Assembly (NCBI RefSeq): GCF_000759435.1
Contig: NZ_JRJG01000034.1
Location: 1-64,000 of the forward strand
Direction: 5' to 3'
Source of the DNA: Hoeflea sp. BAL378
Lineage (GTDB): Bacteria; Pseudomonadota; Alphaproteobacteria; Rhizobiales; Rhizobiaceae
DNA: 64,000 nucleotides
Positions 35,488-47,295 of this stretch are shown piece after piece. Made by a program: the position numbers and the translations under genes. The notes under the pieces are model-generated. The model worked only from the letters and a program-made list of their open reading frames with translations. It did no database searches and was not told the origin of the DNA. Position 1 is the first letter of the stretch; the number at the start of each line of letters is the position of its first letter.

Positions 35488-35501
35488 TTAAATCGATTTA
35501 A
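35488..35501. promoter_or_regulatory. 14-bp palindrome upstream of the MFS gene
   Basis: TTAAATCGATTTAA is a perfect 14-bp palindrome ending 12 bp before the start codon, so it overlaps the leader or promoter. The AATCGATT core is typical of LacI-family operators; no LacI gene is in the window. Inference only. Confidence 0.5.
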
Positions 35502-35513
35502 CACGGATTCCCC

Positions 35514-36725
35514 ATGTCAAACCCGACACTTGCCGCCCAGCCCCTCCTGTCTCCGAACCGCCTTGCCGTGTCCCTGATGTTTCTGGCCAACGGCTTCCTG
35601 GTCGGCAGTTGGGCGCCGAAGATTCCGGAATTCGCGGTCCGGCTCAGCCTCGATGAAAGCGATCTCGGACTGATGATCATGTGCTTCGGCATCGGTTCGC
35701 TCTGCGCCATGCCGCTAGTCGGCACGCTGATCGCCAGGATCGGTTCGCGCCTTCCGGTGCTGGCGCTGGCGGTGATGACGATCGCCGGCCTGCCGCTGGT
35801 CACCATTGCGCCGTCAATCTGGACCGCGGCGGTGGCGCTGTTCCTGTTCGGCGCGATGACCGGCGGCATGGATGTGGCCATGAACGCCAACGCCGTCGAG
35901 GTGGAAAAGCGCCTCGATCGCGCCATCATGTCCTCCTGTCACGGCTTCTGGAGCCTCGGCGGCGTGGCCGGCGCGGCGCTCGGCGGCGTGCTGATCGCTG
36001 AGTACGGCGTCCTGTTCCATGCGCTCGCGGCCTCCGTGCTGATCGCGCTGGCGGTGGCGGTCGCCTGGCCGCGCCTGCTCGCCGATCCGCCGCCCGCGCA
36101 CCCCCACGACGCCCCCGGCGCCGTGCCCGGCGCCCGCCGGCCCGGCCTACTGACCGCCGGCGCCACCGTGTGGCTCACCGGCATCATCTGCCTGATCATG
36201 ATGACGCCGGAAGGCGCCATCCTCGACTGGGGCGCGCTCTATCTGCGCCAGGAGCTCGGCGCCAGCCCGGAGCTGTCGGGACTGGCCTTCGGCGCCTTTT
36301 CCGCGGCCATGGCGCTGATGCGCTTTCTCGGCGACCTGGTGCGCGACCGCTTCGGCGCGGTCACGACCTTCCGGGTCTCGGCGAGCCTGGCGATGATCGG
36401 CCTGGGCGCGGCCGGCCTCGCGCCCTCGGCGGAATGGGCCGTCATCGGCTTCGCCATCGCCGGCCTCGGGCTCGCCAACACCATCCCCATCGCCTTCTCG
36501 GCGGCGGGCAACCTGCCCGGCCTGCCGCAGGGCGTGGCGATCTCGATGGTCACCTTCATGGGCTATTCCGGCATCCTGTTCGCCCCCTCGGTGATCGGCT
36601 TCATCGCCGAGCACACCGGCTTCGCCTGGATCTATCTGGCGCTGCCGGTGTTTGTCGCCATTCCGCTCGCCTTCTCGGGTCTGATGCGTCACGCCGACCG
36701 GGCGCCGGGCACGGGAACCGTCTGA
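35514..36725 (+). CDS. Major facilitator superfamily transporter
   Basis: Twelve-helix inner-membrane transporter of 403 aa. The first conserved loop is present in a loose form (GTLIARIGSRLPVL) with a helix-rich N half (VSLMFLANGFLVGSWAPKIPEF) and the C half starting at about 210. It resembles the uncharacterised YbjJ-like/drug:H+ group; the solute is not recognisable. It converges with the isomerase gene (11-bp gap). The palindrome at 35488-35501 may be its operator. Confidence 0.85.
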   Translation: MSNPTLAAQPLLSPNRLAVSLMFLANGFLVGSWAPKIPEFAVRLSLDESDLGLMIMCFGIGSLCAMPLVGTLIARIGSRLPVLALAVMTIAGLPLVTIAPSIWTAAVALFLFGAMTGGMDVAMNANAVEVEKRLDRAIMSSCHGFWSLGGVAGAALGGVLIAEYGVLFHALAASVLIALAVAVAWPRLLADPPPAHPHDAPGAVPGARRPGLLTAGATVWLTGIICLIMMTPEGAILDWGALYLRQELGASPELSGLAFGAFSAAMALMRFLGDLVRDRFGAVTTFRVSASLAMIGLGAAGLAPSAEWAVIGFAIAGLGLANTIPIAFSAAGNLPGLPQGVAISMVTFMGYSGILFAPSVIGFIAEHTGFAWIYLALPVFVAIPLAFSGLMRHADRAPGTGTV

Positions 36726-36736
36726 CCCGCAGGCCG

Positions 36737-37513
36737 TCAGGCCCGCGGCACCCGGCCCATCCAGCCCAGGCCCTCGAGCGTGGCGGCCCGGGGCCGGTAC
36801 TCGCAGCCGACAAAGCCGCGGTAGCCGAGGGCGTCGAGCGCCGCAAGGATCCGGAAATCGTCCAGTTCCCCCGAGCCCGGCTCCTGCCGGTGAGGAACCG
36901 AGGCGATCTGGACATGGCCGATCAGCGGCAGCAGCGCCTCAAGCCCGCGCAGCACGTCGCCGCGCAGGACCTGCCGGTGGTAGATGTCGAACTGCAGGCG
37001 GATGTTGTCGCGGCCGAGATCCGTGATCAGTTCCGCCGCGGAGTCGAAATCGTCGAGAAAATAACCCGGCATGTCGCGTCCGTTGATCGGTTCGATCAGC
37101 ACGGTCACCCCCTCATCCGCCGCCGCGTCGGCGGCGAAGGCCAGGCTGTCCCGATAGGCGGCGCGATGCCGTTCGCTGCCCGGATCCGCGAGCCCCGCCA
37201 TCATGTGCAGGCGCGGCGCGCAGATGACCGCCGCATAGGCGAGCGCGGTGCGGACCGACTGCCGGAACTCGGCCTTGCGCTCCGGCAGCGCCGCCAGACC
37301 GCGCTCCCCCTTGGCCCAGTCGCCCGGCGGGAGGTTGAACAGCGCCTGCTCCACCCCGGCCGCGCACCGGCGGCCGGCGATCTCGTTAGCCGGATAATCA
37401 TAGGGAAAAAGGAACTCGACCGCGTCGAAGCCCGCGGCGGCAGCGGCTTCGAAACGGTCGAGGAAGGGATGTTCGGTGAACATCATCGACAGGTTTGCGG
37501 CAAAACGCGGCAT
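36737..37513 (-). CDS. Hydroxypyruvate isomerase / OtnI-like sugar isomerase
   Basis: TIM-barrel isomerase of the xylose isomerase-like superfamily, 258 aa. Family marks are the start MPRFAANLSMMFTEHPFLDR, a glutamate in LIEPINGRDMPGYF, the RLQFDIYHRQVL histidine, and CEYRPRA near the C-terminus. These fit Hyi (hydroxypyruvate to tartronate semialdehyde) and the related 2-oxo-tetronate isomerase OtnI; sequence alone cannot separate them. It lies next to the MFS gene but on the opposite strand, so a shared pathway is only suggestive. Confidence 0.85.
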   Translation of the reverse strand: MPRFAANLSMMFTEHPFLDRFEAAAAAGFDAVEFLFPYDYPANEIAGRRCAAGVEQALFNLPPGDWAKGERGLAALPERKAEFRQSVRTALAYAAVICAPRLHMMAGLADPGSERHRAAYRDSLAFAADAAADEGVTVLIEPINGRDMPGYFLDDFDSAAELITDLGRDNIRLQFDIYHRQVLRGDVLRGLEALLPLIGHVQIASVPHRQEPGSGELDDFRILAALDALGYRGFVGCEYRPRAATLEGLGWMGRVPRA

Positions 37514-37604
37514 CGGCGGTCCTCACGGCTGGTCCGCCCGTTCTACCCCCATTGGCGGCGCGCGCAAGCGCCGGCGGCGCCGTTCCGCCGCTATCCGCGG
37601 GCGC

Positions 37605-39896
37605 TCAGGCCCTGACGCAATCGGCGAAGTGGCGCAGCACGCCGTCCTCGCCGGTTACCTGCACCAGGCCATGGATATCGGTCTCGAAGCCCGGGCATTC
37701 ATGCGCGAAGGCCCGGTTGAACTTGAGATACTCGACGATCTTGGTGTTGAACACCTCGCCCGGGATCAACAGCGGAATGCCCGGCGGATAGGGCGTGACC
37801 AGGCTCGTGGTGATGCGGCCCTCGAGATCGTCGATCGCCACCCGCTCGGTGGTCCGGTGGGCGATATGGGCAAAGGCGTCGCTCGGTTTCATCGCCGGCC
37901 GGTGGTCGCTCAGATACATGTCGGTCGAAAGCCGCGCCACGTCATATTTGGCGTAGAGCGAATGCACGTGCTGGCACAGGTCGCGGAGGCCCATCTGCTC
38001 GTAGCGCGGCTGCTTGGCGCAGAATTCGGGCATGATCCGCCACATCGGCTGGTTCTGGTCGTAGTCGTCCTTGAACTGCTGCAATTCGGTCAGCAGCGAG
38101 TTCCAGCGGCCCTTGGTGATGCCGATGGTGAACATGATGAAGAAGCTGTAGAGCCCGGTCTTCTCCACCACCACGCCGTGCTCGGCCAGGTATTTGGTCA
38201 CGATCGAGGCCGGAATGCCGGTCTCCTCGAAGCGTCCGTCGAGATTGAGGCCGGGGGTGATGATCGTCGCCTTGATCGGATCGAGCATGTTGAAGCCGGG
38301 CGCCATGTCGCCGAATCCGTGCCAGGACTCCTCGCCGTCCGAGGACTGCACGCCTTCGGCGTCGGTGCGCTTGAGCACCCAGTCCTTGGTGTGGCCGATG
38401 CCTTCCTCTTCCAGCTCGTCCGGTCCCCAGACCTGGAACCACCAGTCGTCCTCGCCGAATTCCTCGTCGACCTTGCGCATGGCCCGGCGGAAATCGAGCG
38501 CCTCCGCGATGCTTTCCTCCACCAGCGCCGTGCCACCCGGCGGCTCCATCATCGCCGCCGCCACGTCGCAGCTCGCAATGATCGAATATTGCGGGCTGGT
38601 CGAGGTGTGCATCAGATAGGCCTCGTTGAAGAGGTGCCGGTCGAGCTTGGTGTCCTGGCTGTCCTGCACCAGCACGTGGCTCGCCTGGCTGATGCCGGCG
38701 AGCAGCTTGTGGATCGACTGCGTGGCGTAGGTGACCGAATGCATCGGCCGCGCCCGCTTGCGCCCCATCGAATGGTAGCTGCCGTAGAACGGGTGGAACG
38801 AGGCGTGCGGCAGCCAGGCCTCGTCGAAATGCAGGTTGTCGACATAGCCGTCGAGCAGCGTCTTGATCGTCTCGGTGTTGTAGAGCACGCCGTCATAGGT
38901 CGACTGCGTCAGCGTCATGATGCGCGGCTTGACCGTGTCGGCGTCGACGCCCTCGAGCAGCGGGTTGGCGCGGATCTTGGCCTTGATCGACTCCACCTCG
39001 AACTCGCTCTGCGGGATCGGGCCGATGATGCCGTAATGGTTGCGCGTGGGCTTGAGGAACACCGGGATCGACCCGGTCATGATGATCGAGTGCAGGATCG
39101 ACTTGTGGCAATTGCGGTCGACCACCACGACGTCGCCCGGCGCCACCGTGTGGTGCCAGACCATCTTGTTGGATGTCGAGGTGCCGTTGGTGACGAAGAA
39201 GCAGTGGTCGGCATTGAAGATCCGCGCGGCGTTGCGCTCCGACGCGCCGATGGCGCCGTTGTGCTCGAGCAACTGGCCCAATTCCTCGACCGAATTGCAG
39301 ACGTCGGCGCGCAGCATGTTCTCGCCGTAGAACTGGTGGTACATCTGCCCGATCGGGCTTTTCAGGAACGCCACCCCGCCCGAATGCCCCGGGCAGTGCC
39401 AGGAATAGGATCCGTCCTCGGCATAGTTGAGCAGCGCCTTGAAGAACGGCGGCTTGATCCCCTCGAGATAGCTCTTGGCCTCGCGGATGATGTGGCGGGC
39501 GACGAATTCCGGCGTGTCCTCGAACATGTGGATGAAGCCGTGCAGCTCGCGCAGGATGTCGTTGGGCAGGTGCCGGCTGGTCTTGGTCTCGCCATAGATG
39601 TAGATCGGCACGTCGGCGTTCTTCCAGCGCACTTCCTCGATGAAATTGCGCAGATTGACCACCGCCGGATCGACGTCCGGGCCGGGGCTGAACTCCTCGT
39701 CGTCGATCGACAGCACGAAGGCCGAGGCGCGCGACTGCTGCTGGGCGAATTGCGACAGGTCGCCATAGCCCGTCACCCCCAGGACCTCGAACCCCTCGTT
39801 CTCGATGGCTTGCGCCATGGCGCGGATGCCGAGGCCCGAGGAATTCTCCGATCGGAAATCCTCGTCGATGATGACGATGGGGAAGCGAAATTTCAT
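37605..39896 (-). CDS. Orn/Lys/Arg decarboxylase, full-length biodegradative type
   Basis: PLP-dependent amino-acid decarboxylase of the prokaryotic fold-I group, 763 aa. It has the N-terminal wing domain (about 1-130), the AAT-like PLP domain with the HDEAW-type FDEAWLPHASFHP and the PLP-lysine in SIHKLLAGISQAS, and the C-terminal domain ending HFADCVRA. The product is a polyamine or cadaverine; the choice among arginine, lysine and ornithine cannot be made from sequence. It could act in acid resistance or polyamine supply. It is a single gene with its own promoter region. The TetR gene follows upstream with 283 bp between. Confidence 0.93.
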   Translation of the reverse strand: MKFRFPIVIIDEDFRSENSSGLGIRAMAQAIENEGFEVLGVTGYGDLSQFAQQQSRASAFVLSIDDEEFSPGPDVDPAVVNLRNFIEEVRWKNADVPIYIYGETKTSRHLPNDILRELHGFIHMFEDTPEFVARHIIREAKSYLEGIKPPFFKALLNYAEDGSYSWHCPGHSGGVAFLKSPIGQMYHQFYGENMLRADVCNSVEELGQLLEHNGAIGASERNAARIFNADHCFFVTNGTSTSNKMVWHHTVAPGDVVVVDRNCHKSILHSIIMTGSIPVFLKPTRNHYGIIGPIPQSEFEVESIKAKIRANPLLEGVDADTVKPRIMTLTQSTYDGVLYNTETIKTLLDGYVDNLHFDEAWLPHASFHPFYGSYHSMGRKRARPMHSVTYATQSIHKLLAGISQASHVLVQDSQDTKLDRHLFNEAYLMHTSTSPQYSIIASCDVAAAMMEPPGGTALVEESIAEALDFRRAMRKVDEEFGEDDWWFQVWGPDELEEEGIGHTKDWVLKRTDAEGVQSSDGEESWHGFGDMAPGFNMLDPIKATIITPGLNLDGRFEETGIPASIVTKYLAEHGVVVEKTGLYSFFIMFTIGITKGRWNSLLTELQQFKDDYDQNQPMWRIMPEFCAKQPRYEQMGLRDLCQHVHSLYAKYDVARLSTDMYLSDHRPAMKPSDAFAHIAHRTTERVAIDDLEGRITTSLVTPYPPGIPLLIPGEVFNTKIVEYLKFNRAFAHECPGFETDIHGLVQVTGEDGVLRHFADCVRA

Positions 39897-39934
39897 GGCT
39901 TTGTCCTGGCGGGAGGGCGTTGGTGGGGTCCTAC

Positions 39935-39966
39935 AGTATAATCGGGCGGTTCGGAACCGAATTGAA
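39935..39966 (-). promoter_or_regulatory. Candidate promoter of the decarboxylase with palindromic operator
   Basis: On the minus strand TATACT (-10, 39940-39935) sits 39 bp before the start codon; upstream a 13-bp palindrome CGGTTC-C-GAACCG (39947-39959) fills the spacer, with TTCAAT at 39966-39961 as a weak -35 at long spacing. A repressor bound there would block the polymerase. Inferred. Confidence 0.45.
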
Positions 39967-40179
39967 CCGGGCCGCGGACTCGGATCGCGGGTTTGACCGT
40001 TCAGGCGCCCGGCGGTCGCGCGCCCGCCAGCGCGGACAGGCGCGGCACATTCGGTCAGTCCGACGTCTCGGCCAGCTAATAAGACCGGATCATGTCAGTT
40101 TGAAGGACGGGTGCACCCGGCGGCGTAGGGACCACGACCCGGTCCGGGTCTCGCCGGCGTGCCGGGGACCCTGTGCGCC

Positions 40180-40830
40180 CTATCCGGCCTCCGCGATTCC
40201 ACCCAGAAACACCTGGATGGCCAAGTCCAGGCGGCGTTCATGCGCCTGCTGGCGCGCGCAGGCCGGCTTGGCGGAGACCAGATGTTCCAGCACGCTTTCA
40301 TGCGCCATGTCGGCCATCAGCCGGGCGGCGCTTTCCGTGTCGGCGATGCGGATCTCGCCCCGGGCCACGGAGCGGTCGAGCTCCCGGCGAATCATGGCGT
40401 AGAGCGCATGCGGCCCCTCCTGCAGGAATTCCCGCACCAGGTCCGGCTGCCGGTCCGCTTCCGCGATCACCGCGCGCAGGATCGCCAGCGGCAGCAGATC
40501 CGAGAACTTCTCGTCCGTCGGCGTCAGCAGCAGCCGCAGCCGGTGCGCCAGCGGCAGCTCGAGGTCGCTTTCGCTGAGCGGCCGCGTCACCCGGTTGCGG
40601 ATGCGCCGCACCACGCTGGCGAACAGGACGGCGCGGCACTCGAACACCTCGTAGAGCGTCCGCTTCGACATGCCGGCCTCCTGCGCGATCGCCGCCATCG
40701 AGGCGCCGCCCAGTCCCCGGGACAGGATCACCCGCTCCGCCGCGTCGATGATTATCGCCTCCCGTTCGCTGGCGTCGAGCTGGCGCGGCCTGCCCGGGCC
40801 GCGACAGGAAATGAGGCTTTTTGGCAACAA
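40180..40830 (-). CDS. TetR/AcrR-family repressor
   Basis: Regulator of 216 aa with an N-terminal TetR HTH (about 18-70; AAERVILSRGLGGASMAAIA, GMSKRTLYEVF) and a helical ligand-binding C-half. It is divergent from the RND operon with a 137-bp shared region that holds two dyads, so it very likely represses the pump and itself. The inducer is unknown. Confidence 0.92.
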   Translation of the reverse strand: MLPKSLISCRGPGRPRQLDASEREAIIIDAAERVILSRGLGGASMAAIAQEAGMSKRTLYEVFECRAVLFASVVRRIRNRVTRPLSESDLELPLAHRLRLLLTPTDEKFSDLLPLAILRAVIAEADRQPDLVREFLQEGPHALYAMIRRELDRSVARGEIRIADTESAARLMADMAHESVLEHLVSAKPACARQQAHERRLDLAIQVFLGGIAEAG

Positions 40831-40859
40831 GTTAACCCTCTCTCTTCGCAGGTGCAGCG

Positions 40860-40906
40860 TTCCGCTTGCGCATTGCGGAAAAGCAATTATAAAACCACTT
40901 AGTTTT
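40860..40906. promoter_or_regulatory. Two candidate TetR operators upstream of the RND operon
   Basis: TTCCGC-TTGCGCATT-GCGGAA (40860-40880) is a perfect 6-bp dyad with 9-bp spacer; AAAAC-CACTTA-GTTTT (40891-40906) is a perfect 5-bp dyad with 6-bp spacer in AT-rich DNA. Both lie between the divergent starts at 40830 and 40968. Confidence 0.5.
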
Positions 40907-40967
40907 CATATTAGCCCCAGTGCGTCTGTTCGCCAAGCGGCGACTCCATACTTCACGGAGATATTCA

Positions 40968-42098
40968 ATGAGGTTAGCGCTTCACGCCCTCTTTTGTTCC
41001 CTGGCTGTCGCGATGACGGTCTCTGCCGCCACGGCGCAGCAGCCGCAGCAACCGCCCGCGGCGGTGACCGTCGTCACGCTGAAGGCGGAAACCGTCACGG
41101 TCACGTCCACGCTTCCCGGCCGCGTCGTCGCCTCCGGCGTCGCCGAAGTGCGCCCGCAGGTCAACGGCATCATCGTCGAACGCCTGTTCGAGGAAGGCTC
41201 GGCCGTCAAGGAGGGCGACATCCTCTATCGCATCGATCCGGCGACCTACCGGGCGCAGGTCGTGGCGGCGCAGGCCGCCGTCAACCAGGCCGAGGTCAGC
41301 CTCAAATCGACCAACCGCGAACTCGTCCGCATGGAGTCCCTGCGCAAGAGCAACGTCGCCAGCGAACAGGCGCTCGATGCCGCCCTCACCACCCGCGACA
41401 TCGCCGACGCCGCCCTGCAGGTCGCCAAGGCGCAACTGCTCGCCGCCAATATCGACCTCGAGCGCACCACCATCCGCGCGCAGTTGTCGGGCGTCATCGG
41501 ACGCTCGCTCACCACCCAGGGCGCGCTCATCATTTCCGGCCAGTCCGATCCGCTGGCGGTGATCCGCAAGCTTGACCCAGTCTATGTCGACGTCGCCCAG
41601 TCGGCCGCCGATCTGGTGCGCTGGAAGCGCCAGGGACCGCTCGCGGCAGGGTCGAAGGCCGACACCAAGGTCTCGCTGATGCTGGCCGACCGCACCACCT
41701 TCGACCAGACCGGCGAACTCACCGCCGCCGAACCGCATGTCGACGAACAGACCGGCGTCGTCACCCTGCGTCTGCAGTTTCCCAATCCCGACGAAATGCT
41801 GCTGCCCGGCATGTATGTCCAGGTCGAGATGCCCCAGGGCGTCATCGAGGACGCCATTCTGGTTCCCCAGGAAGGCGTGTCGCGCGACCGTCGCGGCGCC
41901 CCGACGGCCCTGGTGGTCGGGCCGGACAACGTGGTCGAGCTGCGCACGCTGACCATCGTCAGCGACCGCGGCTCGGACTGGATCGTCACCGACGGCGTCA
42001 AGGCCGGCGACAGGGTGATCGTCGAAGGCCTGCAGAAAATCGCGGCCGGAGCCACGGTTGCCCCCGAAGAACGCGCCGAACAACCGGCACAAAACTGA
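40968..42098 (+). CDS. RND efflux periplasmic adaptor subunit (AcrA-like)
   Basis: Membrane fusion protein of 376 aa. A signal peptide is present (about 1-22, ending VSAATAQQ). The beta-barrel, lipoyl half-motifs (VVASGVAEVRPQVNGIIVE, LFEEGSAVKEGDILYRID) and the alpha-hairpin (about 95-165) are in the normal order; the C-terminal membrane-proximal part follows. ATG 40968 has GGAG in CACGGAGATATTCA. It links the RND pump to an outer-membrane channel and overlaps nothing; the pump gene follows 16 bp later. Confidence 0.94.
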   Translation: MRLALHALFCSLAVAMTVSAATAQQPQQPPAAVTVVTLKAETVTVTSTLPGRVVASGVAEVRPQVNGIIVERLFEEGSAVKEGDILYRIDPATYRAQVVAAQAAVNQAEVSLKSTNRELVRMESLRKSNVASEQALDAALTTRDIADAALQVAKAQLLAANIDLERTTIRAQLSGVIGRSLTTQGALIISGQSDPLAVIRKLDPVYVDVAQSAADLVRWKRQGPLAAGSKADTKVSLMLADRTTFDQTGELTAAEPHVDEQTGVVTLRLQFPNPDEMLLPGMYVQVEMPQGVIEDAILVPQEGVSRDRRGAPTALVVGPDNVVELRTLTIVSDRGSDWIVTDGVKAGDRVIVEGLQKIAAGATVAPEERAEQPAQN

Positions 42099-42114
42099 GC
42101 TCGCGGAGACCGAC

Positions 42115-45237
<3,123 letters not shown>

Positions 45238-45277
45238 GCACAGCCCAAACCCTTCGCATTTCCCGTCGCGCGCTCCC

Positions 45278-45296
45278 GCGGCGGACCGGCCGCCGC
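45278..45296. terminator. Hairpin between convergent RND and LysR genes
   Basis: GCGGCGG (45278-45284) and CCGCCGC (45290-45296) form a 7-bp stem with a 5-nt loop, directly before the LysR stop. There is no T-run; possible bidirectional terminator. Confidence 0.4.
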
Positions 45297-46196
45297 TCAC
45301 AGCGACCGGATCGTGGTCACGTAGGTCTCGAAGAAGTCGGAAAATGTCTTCACCCGGAGCGGCAGGGTCTCGTAGGGCGGGTAATAGAGCGTCAGCCACA
45401 ACGGCGCGGGCTCCCACTCGGGCAGCACCTGGGTGAGCCGCCCGGCGTTGAGCGCCGGCTCGACGATGAACCAGGGCAGCAGCGCCACGCCTTCGCCGTT
45501 CTCGGCCAGCCGCGCGATCAGGTCGCCATTGTTGCTGGCGAGCGCCTGCCCGGCCCTGACCCTGTGCGTCCGGCCGGCATGGGAGAGATCCCAGGTCTCG
45601 CTCACAGCCTCGCCGTCATAGGCAAGCCGGGCATGGCCGTGCAGCTCTTCCGGCCGGGTGATGCTGCCGAAGGCCGCCAGATAGCCCGGAGAGGCCACCA
45701 GCACGCGGCGCACCCGGCAGATCTTGCGCCAGATCGTCGATTTGTCCGTGGGCGCCTGCGAGATCCGGATCGCCAGGTCGACCTTCTCGGAGACGATGTC
45801 GATGAACCGGTCGGTGAGGCTCAGCGACAGCACCGTGTCGGGATGATCCACCCGGAAGCCCGAGGCGACATCGGGCAGGATCTGCAGCCCCAGCGACATC
45901 GGCGCATTGATCCGAAGCAGGCCCGCGGCCTCCCCAACCTGCTCGCGCACCTCCTCGTCCGCCTTCACGAACTCGGAGAGCAGCGGCCCGACGCGCGCGG
46001 CATAGACCGCGCCGGCCGAGGTCAGCGACACCTGGCGGGTGGTGCGCAGCAGGAGCTGCACGCCCAGCCGGTCCTCGAGCGCGCCCACCGCGCGGGTGAC
46101 CGACGGCGCGGTCATCGACAGCTGCCGCGCCGCCGCGACGAAACTGTGAAGCTCGGCGACGGCGAGAAAGGCGCGGATCTGGCTGAGTTCGCTCAT
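45297..46196 (-). CDS. LysR-family transcriptional regulator
   Basis: Regulator of 299 aa with the LysR HTH at 1-60 (MSELSQIRAFLAVAELHSFV, SVTRAVGALEDRLGVQLLLR) and the substrate-binding domain after residue 88. It is divergent from the dioxygenase/esterase pair; the intergenic region has a 25-bp near-perfect palindrome, so it very likely controls them and itself. The group of rhizobial regulators near such pairs responds to quinones and similar electrophiles; the ligand here is unknown. Confidence 0.92.
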   Translation of the reverse strand: MSELSQIRAFLAVAELHSFVAAARQLSMTAPSVTRAVGALEDRLGVQLLLRTTRQVSLTSAGAVYAARVGPLLSEFVKADEEVREQVGEAAGLLRINAPMSLGLQILPDVASGFRVDHPDTVLSLSLTDRFIDIVSEKVDLAIRISQAPTDKSTIWRKICRVRRVLVASPGYLAAFGSITRPEELHGHARLAYDGEAVSETWDLSHAGRTHRVRAGQALASNNGDLIARLAENGEGVALLPWFIVEPALNAGRLTQVLPEWEPAPLWLTLYYPPYETLPLRVKTFSDFFETYVTTIRSL

Positions 46197-46216
46197 CGCC
46201 GATTATTACGTATTCT

Positions 46217-46241
46217 GCAATTATATTGTCAATATTATTGC
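46217..46241. promoter_or_regulatory. LysR operator candidate, 25-bp palindrome
   Basis: GCAAT at 46217-46221 and ATTGC at 46237-46241 enclose ATATTG-T-CAATAT (46223-46235). Reading outward the arms match except at one position. LysR proteins bind such T-N11-A containing dyads. It lies 21 bp before the LysR start and 75 bp before the dioxygenase. Confidence 0.6.
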
Positions 46242-46315
46242 TATTCAAAACTGCAATGATCTCCCCCATCTTGGTCCCAAGCCAGACGCAACCCTGGCGC
46301 CGGAAAGGAACCATC

Positions 46316-47248
46316 ATGATCACCGAGATCAAGGGCCTGCATCACGTCACGTCGATGGCCGCCCACGCCCAGCAGAACAGCGATTTCTTCACCAAGACCC
46401 TGGGCCTGCGCCGGGTCAAGAAAACCGTCAATTTCGACGCGCCGGAGGTCTACCATCTCTATTACGGCGACGAACTGGGCACGCCCGGTTCGGTGATGAC
46501 CTATTTCCCCTTTCCGAACATCGCCGCGGGACGCCCGGGCGCCGGGGAAGTGGGCGACACCTATTTTGCCGTCCCCAAGGGCTCGCTGGAGTTCTGGAAG
46601 CAGCGCCTGGTGGCGCAGAATGTCGGCGGGCTCAGTGAAAGCGAAGTCTTCGGCGACAGGCGCCTGCGCTTTGACGGCCCCGACCGCGACAGTTTCTCGC
46701 TGATCGAGGTCGACGGCGACGACAGGACCGGCTGGCAGCAGGGCGGCGTCGCCGCATCCGAGGCCATCAAGGGCTTCCGCGGCGCGAGCCTCAGGCTCCG
46801 CGACGGCGGCGCCACCGCCGAGCTGCTGCGCTTCATGGGCTACGAAAAGGTAGACGCTGAGGGCAGCCACACCCGCTTTGCCATTGCCGGCGGCAATGGC
46901 GCCGATGTCATCGACATCGAAACGCTGCCCGAGGCCGGTCCGGCCCGGCAGGGCGCCGGCTCCGTGCATCACATCGCCTTCGCGGTGGAAGACCGGGCGG
47001 CGCAGCTCGCGGTCCGCAAGGCGCTGATGGACACCGGCTACCAGGTCACCCCGGTGATCGACCGCGACTATTTCTGGGCGATCTATTTCCGCACGCCCGG
47101 CGGCGTCCTGTTCGAGGTCGCCACCAACGAGCCCGGCTTCGACCGCGACGAGGATGTCGCCCATTTGGGCGAGAGCCTCAAGCTGCCGACCCGCTACGAG
47201 GCGCATCGGGCCGAGATCCAGAAACTGCTCGAGCCGATCACCGACTGA
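46316..47248 (+). CDS. VOC-family ring-cleavage dioxygenase (MhqO-like)
   Basis: Protein of 310 aa with two vicinal-oxygen-chelate modules. Metal ligands fit the family: His in GLHHVTSMA, His in VHHIAFAV and Glu in VLFEVATNEP. It resembles MhqO/MhqA of Bacillus, which cleaves or detoxifies hydroquinones. ATG 46316 follows GGAAAGGAACC. It precedes an alpha/beta hydrolase 47 bp later, the usual pair. The reaction on the natural quinone is inferred from the family. Confidence 0.88.
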   Translation: MITEIKGLHHVTSMAAHAQQNSDFFTKTLGLRRVKKTVNFDAPEVYHLYYGDELGTPGSVMTYFPFPNIAAGRPGAGEVGDTYFAVPKGSLEFWKQRLVAQNVGGLSESEVFGDRRLRFDGPDRDSFSLIEVDGDDRTGWQQGGVAASEAIKGFRGASLRLRDGGATAELLRFMGYEKVDAEGSHTRFAIAGGNGADVIDIETLPEAGPARQGAGSVHHIAFAVEDRAAQLAVRKALMDTGYQVTPVIDRDYFWAIYFRTPGGVLFEVATNEPGFDRDEDVAHLGESLKLPTRYEAHRAEIQKLLEPITD

Positions 47249-47295
47249 CTCATTCCCGGCGGGATCGCACGATCCCGCCACCGGAGGCCAAAATC

